Origin: Spisula solida
Taxonomy: Eukaryota > Mollusca > Bivalvia > Venerida > Mactridae
Direction of reading: 5' to 3'
Length of the DNA: 64,000 nucleotides
Assembly: GCA_947247005.1 (NCBI GenBank)
Contig: OX365944.1
Span: 2,430,501 to 2,494,500 of the forward strand
The notes beneath the pieces were generated by a model, which was given only the letters and a program-made list of their open reading frames with translations, did no database searches and was not told the DNA's origin. Both the position numbers and the translations under genes were made by a program. Of this stretch, positions 47,601-59,600 are shown piece by piece (the first letter of the stretch is position 1; each line of letters opens with the position of its first letter).

Positions 47601-50600
47601 CGACAATTTTTGACAGAATTATGGCCCTTTGTACTTTTATGCACTATACAATATATAGTGAACAGTTCTTGTGGACGCAACTCCTCCTACAGTTTTTGCA
47701 GCATTTCCTTCCAACTTTCACAGATGAACAACCTCAACATGTAGATGTGCATAAAGGAAAGAATTTGCGCTGCGACGATTTTTGACAGAATTATGGCCCT
47801 TTGTACTTTTATGCACTATACAATATACAGTGAATAGTTCTTGTGGTCGCAACTTCTCCTACAATTTTTGCAGCATTTTCTTCAAACTTTAACAGATAAA
47901 CAACCTCAACATGTAGATGTGTATAAAGAAAAGAATTAGCTGCAATGATTTTGCCACGCGGGGGGTATATTAGTCTGCCGAATGGCGACAGTTCTAGTTA
48001 ATTTTATTTTGGATACTTTATTGATGTCTGCATTAGGCAGTTAATGTTATTAACAAAGCCATTGTTGTACTCCACTTGCTACTGTTAGGACATTTTAGCC
48101 GTGTTTACCTTATAGGAATCCATGTTGTATACTGTCATATATTTTCATCTGTCAATACATATATTTATTCTCTGATACCTTCATGGAGTGAGGTGTGGAG
48201 AGTATTTAATTAATAATTCATATTATAATAACTTATAATAAGTTATAGAATTTGTTACACAAGGACCTAAAACGTCTAGTTATTTACTAATTACATGAAC
48301 AATCCTATTCTTTCATTTTAGAACAGTGATAATCTTCGAACTGGCTTGATATTAGTTCTGTGTCTGTTTGTCGGGCTTCCTCTCGGTTTGTTGAAGGATG
48401 TAAGAGCTCTCAGCAAGACGAGTACCCTCTGTATAATGTTCTATACATTCTTCAGCTTTTATGTAAGTATTATAATAAAATATTTCAGCTATGCCCATTT
48501 AATTTCCCCATCATAGGTGAGAGTGGGTCGGGGAACTATCCCTCATTCGCTTTACAAATATACCTGAATATATATTGGTAAAGTGATAAACAAAACCATA
48601 TAATAATAATAATAATAAAGTTACCTTCTTTATCTATTTATATTGAACTTTATTGGTCCCAAAGTTTGTATCAGTAGAATCTAGATTAATTTGATAATGG
48701 GTTGTCTTCGGTCACTGGGTGTAATCTTAGGATAATATTGTTTCTGGAGGTCTCATATTTACCGGTTTTTGATGAAACTTTGTGAAAAGGTTTGTTTGTA
48801 TTGTTCACCCTTGTTTCAAAACTAGAAGTATCTTGTAAATTGAGCTGAAATGACTGTGTACTGAGGATGAGAGAAATAGTGCCGTATGAATCTTGTACGC
48901 CTCTATAGAAGAGTGATACAGCATCTGCTTTGAATATGGGATGTCCTGGGTTCAACCGCAGGTCATGTCATATTGAAAGCTGAAAAAATGGTACCAGTAC
49001 TTCCCCTGCAAGACACTGAGCATAAAAGGGAAGCTGGCTTCTCTCTTTAATCCTCTTGGTGATTGATACCCTTAGGAATAAGGTGTTGAGAGTGATTTAT
49101 ACATGTTGTAAGTCTATGTTATATCTTGCTTGGGAATCAACCTAAAAAAGTTAGTACAAACTAAGTTGATGCAAATATTTACAAATCACTTGAATGTTTG
49201 TATATACTTAGGTTGTGATGTTATCTATACCGAGGCTAGTATTAGGTGATTGGTACAATAAGGTCAACTTCTGGAGAATGGAAGGTTTCTTTCAGTGTCT
49301 ACCTATCTTCTCCTTCGCATTTGGATGTCAAACGTGAGTATATACTTAAAATGTATGGTGTTTATAAAACCAGACAAAACGTTCCCATAGCTAAACCAGA
49401 CAAAAAGGTGGCCTTATCAGATAACCAGGAAGCCAATCGGTCGTTATGATGAACCATTTTCCCAATTACTCTCATGAGTTATTTAACCCATAACATCATG
49501 TAAACCTTGTCATAATACATTAACCTTATCCCATGGAACTGCATTTTGATGTCTTTACATGATTTCTATGCACATAAAAGTGTTCAAAATGGATTTTTCC
49601 ATATTTACCCAAAACAGACTATAATTATATTTTTATGGCAATTCAGTGTAAAAGGTCAATATTACCATCTTACTATGTGTTTTCCATTCTCATCCACTAG
49701 AGTATTCTTTACCTGAATCTGGGAAATTGACTAATCAATGATGTGTGAGGATGTTCGCCTTGTTATACTACTAGCAAGAGACCAATGAATTCAATATATA
49801 ATAATAATATTATTCCCTTGTGTGTTGTATAATTTCAGTCAACTATTTATCACATATGATGCATTAGCTGAGCCCTCATTGAAGAGAATCAATGCTATTG
49901 TTGGATCAGCAGTTAACATGTGTACAGTCAGTTATCTACTAGTAAGTCTGTTTGTATTACCTCCCTTACATTTACAGAATATCATATTTATATTATTACC
50001 TCCCTTGTTTTTAGAAACCATTGAGATTTGGTTATGTGTTTTATCACCACATGTGCTATACATTATGCCATTTGTTTTACAAAATTGCGATAGTTTAGTT
50101 TTTGTTTGTGCTCACATTTTTCCTAATTGAAAACAGGATAATTAAGTTGATTTTTGAACCAGTTGTCTGCCTAATTAATGATAGGTAATGAGTTTGATCC
50201 CAGGTTGTCAAGTTATATCTAAAGCTGTTACGAAATACTACTGGCTGCAGCATAGCCCCTGTTGCTTGGCACATTAAGAGTATGTTACAGAGCTAGTTGA
50301 TCTAGTAAATTGAGACTGTGTCGTCTCCCCATGCCTGTAATACTCCTCAAAAAAGCGTGATGAATGTGTGAGTGCTGGAACATTGATTCAACATATAAAC
50401 ATATTCACATTTTGTTGTTGAATTTTACCATCATTATACTAGGTGCAGTTTGGCACTAAATATAATCACCATACAAATGTACATTATTGCAGGTTGCAAC
50501 CCAAAATGATTTGTATATAAATGTACCATTATTTCAGATTGCTACCCAAAAATAATTTTTATAAAAATGTGTCATTTCTTTAGGTTGGTTTCTTTGGTTA

Positions 50601-53600
50601 TATTGCATTCTGTGATGTTGATGATATATCAGGAGATATAATCAACCATTTTGAGGAGAATATGATGAGCGATATACTGAAGATGTGTTTTGTCATCTCT
50701 ATAGCAGTGTCTATACCACTGATTGTGTTTCCATGCCGTATGTCACTGTATACAATGTGCTTCCCTAATGTGCATGTAAGTATTTTACTGTTTCCATGAC
50801 ATACATGCCTCTGATTGTTCCTCCTTTAGCCTGATTTTCTTCTTTTCGTCTCAAAATCTTTGAAACAAAATAGTTCAGATGCAGTGTGACCTACTTGAAA
50901 ATGATGTTTTTATGCCCCTGTATCGATAGATCGGAGGCTTATAGTGATTCACCTGTCTGTCTGTTCGTCCGCCCAGCTAACCCAAATTTACCATTTCTTC
51001 TAGCATTAATATGGCTTGCTACAAAGCTTTCATACTTGCATGGATGTTGTATATGAACACTCTTCACACTCCTGTATCACCTAATCTCATTTTGACCTTC
51101 ACCTTGACCTTATTTTGGACTTAGACTTATTGAGACCAAATTCTTGGTTAAACCAAATTGACCGTTTCTTCTAGCATTAATATGGATTGCTACAAAGCTT
51201 TCCTACTTGCATGGATGTTGTATTTGAACATTTTCAACACACCTATATTACATAACCTCATTTTGACCTTCACATTCACCTTATTTTGGACTTAGACTTA
51301 TTAAGCATCCAATTCTTGTTAACCAAAATTGTGTCTTACATCAAGGTGTTGTCTTCAAACTTAACATACTGGTTTACCATCATAAGCCCCTTACCATATC
51401 AAAGCCAAGTAACACTATCCAACACTTTAACAGAATTATGGCTCCTGATTGACTTAGCTTTTTTATGGACAAGGCTTCCATGGGGGCATAAGCGTTTATT
51501 GAACGCAGTCTTGTTGAAATAGTGATGGGATGGGGTTAGGGTATTTCAGCCTTTTTGCTCTTGGAGCCATCACAGGCCTTAACATATCTCAAACACATTA
51601 ACATCATTGTAAAGTGTCCAATTTGAGTTTGGGGTCTGTTCTGTGGCCACATCATACCACAGACAACATAAAAAATGGTAACAGTATTTCCCTTGCATTT
51701 GAAACGGGGAACGGCTTCTGTACTCTCATAACCTCTCATGATAATGGATACTACCCAAGAGAGGGATTGATAAAAGTTGTAGAATGATGTGTCGAAAGTT
51801 GTTAATATGAGTTGTAGAATTTACTTCAACCTTACATCAATTAGTATTTAATTTTTTATATTAAATGAAAGAGTTAAAAAATAAAGTGCTGTAAAATCTA
51901 TAATAATATTCAGAATTTCAACATGCATATTATAATTATTGTTTCTGGCTACTATTCGATACTTTCAAAAATAAAGCAAACTTTGTACTTATTCTACAGG
52001 ACTAAATGTGAACATGATACCGCTGTTATAAACCAAGAATTATAACCAATAGTTATTATGTTCTTTACACAGCTTTAGACATTTTCCAAGTCTCTTATAG
52101 GCTAATTAGGTAATCATTAAATCAAAATTGTATTTTCACGATTTTTTACCTGGGTCAACAACACAGCTGCATACAATACTTCCAAAAAGATAATGAAAAG
52201 TCGGACAGGGAAGGCAGCACTCAACTTAACCGGCCAAATAAAAAAAACATCACATATCACAATTACATGGCACCATGCCCAACACATAATTGAACGAAAA
52301 AAGTGAACTGCCCAAGTAACAAGCTGTCAGAAAGCTTGCAATACTTGAGTAAATATGCTAGTTGTCTGTGTGTTGCAGAATGTCTTGTTTACACTCTAAC
52401 ATGTTAAGCCTAGGTCCCACTGAGCATTTTTTGCCAAGGGGATGTACTTCTGATTTAAATTAATGAGCTATCAGGAACATCGGGAACATCTTCCTTGTGG
52501 TCAAGGGGAGCTATGGGGAAGTCATGAGGCTGTTTGTGATATCAGAAGAAATTGTGATGGTATCGGAAGAAATCAGGAGAACATCCCTGATGTGGAGTTC
52601 CTTAGTGGAACCTAGGCTTTAGATGTAAGCTTGGTAACACATTAAATACATTTTGTATAACAATCACAAATTACAGAGATCCAAAGATGATGTACCAGGA
52701 AGTTGGAAAATTCCTGAATTCCATTTTAAAGTGATAACAGTCGTCATTATTGTTGGTTCTATGATCATCGGAATCCTCATACCAAATAGTAAGTAATTGT
52801 ATTTCTTTGCTTTTAATCATTATCACTTAGCCTGAGCTGATACACCAAAACCAGTTTGTCTCCAAACTATAATTGTGTGATCCTGCATATTTCTCTGCCC
52901 CTACCCTAAATTATTTTATGACATTTTACTGGAGTCAATGAGGTCGGCAACTTTTCAGTGTATAAAATAAATAAAATAATTCTGATCAATAAAATGTTTT
53001 AGTCCTACCTTTCAGCATGTTACCTGAACCCCATTATCTAATCGTTAATGTGCGATTACTTGCTTTGTACCAAGTATTAAAGGTTTGAGTAAAATGTGAG
53101 AAATAAATGTAATCTCTTAAGTCAAATTGACTGTCAACCTACCTTCTTAACACATTGATGTTCTTACATATTTTCAGTTGAGTTTGTACTTGGTCTGAAT
53201 GGTGCAACTATGGGAACATTGATCTGTTATATATTTCCTGCTTTGTTCTTCCTCAACGTGATGTCAGAGAAAACAGAAGGCAAACTGTCAGGAAGGGTTT
53301 GTATATTGAGTTATTTCCCTTTGATATGTGAAAGAATGATAAACTGTCTTCTGTGTATCATTTAGCCTAAGTGCAGCTAACTGGTGGCAATTTTCTGACG
53401 TAATTGTTGCTTGCATAATTTGTTATAGAGATATTTGTAAACAATTAACCATAGCCCGAGCTTTTTGGAAGCCTGTCTGAATAGTGCTGTGGATAGAGCT
53501 ATAACCTGTGGCCCTAGAGATCCAGGTTCCATACTGGCTTGTCGTCCTAGTGATCCAGGTTCCATACTAGCTTGGCACCCTTGCGATTCCAGGTTCAATA

Positions 53601-56600
53601 CTGGCTTGTCACCCTAGTAATCCAGGTTCCATACTGGCTTATCACCCTAACGATCCAGGTTCCATACAACCTTGTCACCCTAGTGGTTCAGGTTCCATAC
53701 TAGCTTATCGCCCTAGCGATCTAGGTTCCATACTGGCCTGTCACCCTAATGATCCAGGTTCCATACTGGCTTGTCACCCTAATGATCCAGGTTCCATACT
53801 GGCTTGTCACCCTAATGATCCAGGTTCCATACTGGCCTGTCACCCTAATGATCCAGGTTCCATACTGGCTTGTCACCCTAATGATCCAGGTTCCATACTG
53901 GCCTGTCACCCTAATGATCCAGGTTCCATACTGGCTTATCACCCTAGTGATCCAGGTTCCATACTAACTTGTCACCCTAACGATCCAGGTTCAGTACTGG
54001 CTTGTCACCCTTGCAATCCAGGTTCCATACTGGCTTATCACCCTAGTGATCCAGGTTCCATACTGGCTTGTCACCATAGTGATCCAGTTTCCATACTGGC
54101 TTGTCACCCTAGCTATTCAGGTTCCATTCTGGCTTGTCACCCTTGTGATCCAGGTTCCCTACTAGCTTGTCACCCTAGCGATTCAGGTTCCATTCTGGCT
54201 TGTCACCTTAGTGATCTAGGTTCCATACTGACTTGTCACCCTAACGATCTAGGTTCCATACTGGCTTGTCACCCTAACGATCCAAGTTCCATACTGACTT
54301 GTCACCCTAACGATCCAGGTTCCATACAGGCTTGTCACCCTAGCGATCCAGGTTCCATACTGACTTGTCACCCTAGTGATCCAGGTTCCATACTGGCTTG
54401 TCACCCTAGCGATCCAGGTTCCATACTGACTTGTCACTCTAACGATCCAGGTTCCATACTGGCTTGTCACCCTAGCGATTCAGGTTCCATGCTGGCTTGT
54501 CACCCTAGCAATCCAGGTTCCATACTGACTTGTCACCCTAGCGATCCAGGTTCAATAGTGGCTTGTCACCCTAGCGATCCAGGTTACATACTGACTTGTC
54601 ACCCTAACGATCCAGGTTCCATACTGACTTGTCACCCTAGTGATCCAGGTTCCATAATGGCTTGTCACCCTAGTGATCGAGGTTCCATACTGACTTGTCA
54701 CCCTAACGATCCAGGTTCCATACTGGCTTGTCACCTTTAGTGATCCAGGTTCCATACTGGCTTGTCACCCTAGCGATCCAGGTTCCATACTGACTTGTCA
54801 CCCAAGTGATCCAGGTTCCATACTGGCTTGTCACCCTAGCGATCCAGGTTCCATACTGGCTTGTCACCCTAGCGATCCAGGTTCCATATGAGCTTGTCAC
54901 CCTAGTGATCCAGGTTCCATACTTGCTTGTCAACCTAGTGATACAGTTTCCATACTGACTTGTCACCCTAGCAATCCAGGTCCCATAATGACATGTCACC
55001 CTAGCAATCCAGGTTCCATACTGGCTTGGGCAAGCTATGTACTTATGTGACATTGGCTACAGGAATGTCTTCCACATGTGGTGAAGTTGTCTGTAGCTTT
55101 CAGAAGAGCAAATACTGGTTGATAATTAATAACTAAAAAACTTGTCTGGTCAACAGATCACCCTATACGACTCAATGACATGAACTTGACATAACAAAAA
55201 GAAAACACTTTGGTTAGTGATGAAACACTTTAGTACAATAAAATACTTGTAATGTTTCTCTTCAGCTTGTTCTAGCATGTGGTTTAACAATTATGATAGC
55301 TAGTACATACACTACACTTAGTGCTCAGAGCAATGTGGAGACTACAGTGCCAGGACAAGTTCAACCTATCATTGACCAACAACAGTTACTCGAGGCTAAA
55401 GCTGTCATATCAGAGGTCAAGAAAGGTAATAAAACTCACTTTTGATTTATTTTACAATGTTTCCTTAATGCCATTAAAATTGTTAAAATGGTCTTCTTTC
55501 ACAAGCAGCGGCTTTACCTATATGCACATATAGGAAACAAAGCTGTGTTTGAATAAACGTTAAAGCAAAGCTGATTGATAGCACACATTATTCATCATTG
55601 GATGTACCTATTGACATTCGGACTTCGTTCCTTTGGTGCAACAAGGTTGTATGTCACTATATACTATAAAATAAGATACAACATTGTTGCACTAAAGGGA
55701 CAACTTGCATCAGCTAGATTTCCTATCAAAAGGTTTTTCAATTTCAAAATCTCTGTTTTGTTTTCATGATATTTTGCTTGACTTGATACCAAATCAAAGT
55801 TTTCATATTTTGCTTGATTAACCCTTTACAAATCAAGTAACATATTAGTTGTTCTCAATTTAGAGATGAACTGGTTAGACTCGCCTGTATTGGTGCTGTA
55901 CACTAGACATGTAAAATACCCAAGGTAATAATTCAAAAAGAGCTTGGGTAACACACATGACCTTCTTGTACCACACAACTGTCTCATCCCTCAAAGTCTG
56001 ATACGTTGACCAATGACAGGGAAATGAATGAATGAAAATAAGTTTTTGTCTGTTATATTGCAGATGATGCCTTTGGGGTCAACAAGAGTAAATTTGATAA
56101 TGTTGATAATACAGCAGATGAGAGACGTGAACCTCCAATTCCACAAGAACCTGCAGATGACAAGGTTGTACTATCTTATTCTGCTGTATACATTATGTGC
56201 TTGCTATATATTGTCACCTCACCAAAAGGCCACTATGACAATGTATTTTAAGACTTCCTCGAATAACAACATTCACGAATGGCTAAATTTGGTCCCAAAA
56301 ATTTTCAAAAAATGTAACAATGTATGTTCCTATAAATCTGTTATTTATTTCTAATGACTGTTTCCTGCCTTTTAAAAGATTAAGCATGAATATCCCAATG
56401 TTAATTGCACACAAATCAACTGAAAATATGTCATATTTAGCACCAAATGTCTTTTTTGGCCATTTTCATGACGATTCATGGTGTAATGTTTGCTGAAAAA
56501 GTGTGATGTCATTCTTGCCACACTTTCATATTGAGTACCTGCATACATTTATGTAGAACACAAGTTAAATAAAAAACAACAGTGTAGTATGGCTGTCATA

Positions 56601-59600
56601 TTTTTTGGGAAGATTTTATATCACAAATTGTCACATAGAGTATAGCTAAACATGGCAATTTTAGTGGATTTATCGGCAGATTACGAAGAAAATTTGGGTA
56701 TGCATGCTCAGTTTTTTTAAGGCAGTGTATAGGTATTAGTAATATAAGTCATTTTTATAGAAATATTCATTTAAATTTTTGAAAAACTTAAGCCTTTTAT
56801 GATCCTTGTCCTTAAAGAACACAATTTTAAAGGTTAAAAAAATGACCTCCTGTACTATATAAACCTGTGTGGGTAATAAGACCCACCGAGAGGCAGTGGT
56901 ATAGTGTAATCCAATTTACTTTCGCGAATACTAACTTTCGCGATTCGCTGATCGTCAGCACATTCGTGACTACAAATTTTCGCATTTTTAAGTCCATATT
57001 AATGTTTTCAGCACTTTTACAGTAACTGAATTTCATGAAATTCTAACACTTGCAAACTATGCAAAATTCTAATTTGCAAAATAATTTCTTGGTTTACAGT
57101 ACAGGATTGCAAATTTTGTAGTATTGACATTTTGTGTGACTGGGACATTTGAATTGCTTTCTAAATGATTAATTAAAATGGATGAGTTAAATATTGGAGT
57201 TGCAGTGGAACTTTCTACCAAATTGCAAACAAGGGTTTAATCTAAGTTGTACGTATTTGCTTGTGTCAGTTTAATTATACCCCCAGATACATAGTATATG
57301 GGGGCTATATTGGAGTCATGCTTGTGGTTGGTTGGTTGGTTGGTCTGTTGGTTGGTTGGTCCGTATAATTTTGTCCGCGCTATTTCTCTGTAACCAATGG
57401 TCTGATTTCAACGAAACTTTGCATGAATGATCAGTACCATGTCTAGTTGTGCATATCGTCGGCACACGTTGGTCGGATAAATTTTATGGTAGTTATGGCC
57501 CTTTGTTTTTTTACACTTATAAATTTTGTCAGAGCTATTTCTCTGTAACCATTTGTCCGATTTCAACGAAACTTTGCATGAATGATCAGTACCATGTCTA
57601 GTTGTGCATATCGTTGGCACACATTGGTCGGATAAATTTAAAGGTAGTTATGGCCCTTTGTTTTTTTACACTTATAAATTTTGTCTGCGCTATTTCTCTG
57701 TAACCATTGGTCCGATTTCAACGAAACTTTGCATGAATGATCAGTACCAAGTCTAGTTGTGCATATCGTCGGCACACGTTGGTTGGATCAAGTTTAAGGT
57801 AGTTATGGCCCTTTGATTTTTACACTTACAAATTTTGTCCGCGCTATTTCTCTGTAACCATTGGTCCGATTTCAATGAAACTTTGCATGAATGATCAGTC
57901 CCAAGTCTAGTTGTGCATATCATCTGCACACGTTGGTCGGATCAATTTTAAGGTAGTTATGGCCCTTTGTTTTTTTACACTTTTAAATTTTGTCCGCGCT
58001 ATTTCTCTGTAACCATTGGTCGGATTTCAATAAAACTTTGCATGAATGATCAGTACCAAGTCTAGTTATACCCCCAGATACATAGTATATGGGGGCTATA
58101 TTGGAGTCATGCTTGAGGATGGTTGGTTGGTAAGTTGGTTGGTTGGTCTGTTGGTTGGTCCGTATAATTTTGTGCGCGCTATTTCTCTGTAACCATTGGT
58201 CGGATTTCATCAAAACTTTGCATGATTGATCAGTACCAAGTCTAGTTGTGCATATCGTCAGCATAAGCCGGTCAGATAAATTTTAAGGGAGTTATGGCCC
58301 TTTGTTTTTTTACACTTATAAATTTTGTCCGCGCTATTTCTCTGTTACCATTAGTTGGATTTCAATGAAACTTTGCATGAATGATCAGTACCAAGTCTAG
58401 TTGTGCATATCCTCAGAACACATTGGTCAGATACATTTTAAGGGAGTTATGGCCCTTTGTTTTTTTACACTTATAAATTTTGTCCGCGCTATTTCTCTGT
58501 TACCATTAGTTGGATTTCAATGAAACTTTGCATGAATGATCAGTACCAAGTCTAGTTGTGCATATCCTCAGAACACATTGGTCGGATACATTTTAAGGGA
58601 GTTATGGCCCTTTGTTTTTTTACACTTATAAATTTTGTCCGCGCTATTTCTCTGTTACCATTAGTTGGATTTCAATGAAACTTTGCATGAATGATCAGTA
58701 CCAAATCTAGTTGTGCATATCCTCGGCACACATTGGTCGGAAACATTTTAAGGGAGTTATGGCCCTTTATTGTTTTTACACTTATTAATTTTGTCTGCGC
58801 TATTTCTCTGTTATTAATGGTCGGATTTCAACGAAACTTTGCATGAATGGTCAGTACTAAGTCTACTTGTGCATATCCTCGACTATCATTAATAGGATTA
58901 ATTTTAAGGGAGTTATGGCCATTTGTTTTTTTACACTTATGAATTTTTCCTTTGTTACCATTGGTTTGATTTCAATGAACGTTTGCATGACTGATCATTT
59001 AATACTAAGTCTAGTTGTTTGTCAGAGCACATTTAAGTGACTGTGTCAAGCAGTTTCTGGGGATATTCATCACATTCAGTGATATTTCTTGTTGTGCATA
59101 TCGTTAGCACAGGTTGGTGGGATCAATTTTAAGGTAGTTATGGCCCTTTGTTTTTTAAACTTGTAAATCTTGTCTGCACTATTTCTCTTTAACCAATGGT
59201 CAGATTTCAAAGAAATTTTGCATGAATGATCCGTACCAAGTCTAGTTGTGCATATGGTCGACACATGTTGGTCTTATCAATTTTAAGGGAGTTATAGCCA
59301 TTTGTTGTTTTACACTTATAAATTTTGTCTGCGCTATTTCTCAGCAACCAATTGTCGGATTTCAATGAAACTTTGCATGACCGATCAGTACCAAGTCTAG
59401 TTTTGCATATCTGACTCTGTCAAGCAGTTTCTGGGGGTATTAATCACATTCAGTGATATTTCTTGTTCCATATTACAAACTGTGGTTTTGTCTTAAAGTC
59501 AGTGAACTTTCATTTCTATAAGGAGGTCTTCTTTGTGTATTTCTTGTTATCGTCTATGTAAATGACTTTTTCTATGCAACTATAAATGTGAATATGTAGT

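Noticed and set aside
46885..47785. Series of 70-codon frames
   Set aside because: They are one 172-bp repeat unit of a pearl-like element read several times.
53721..55053. Long repetitive frames on both strands
   Set aside because: They are produced by the 33-bp intronic minisatellite and are not bounded by usable splice sites.
57408..59264. Minus-strand frames with CTTRLGTDHSCK motifs
   Set aside because: They are repeat units of the pearl-like element.
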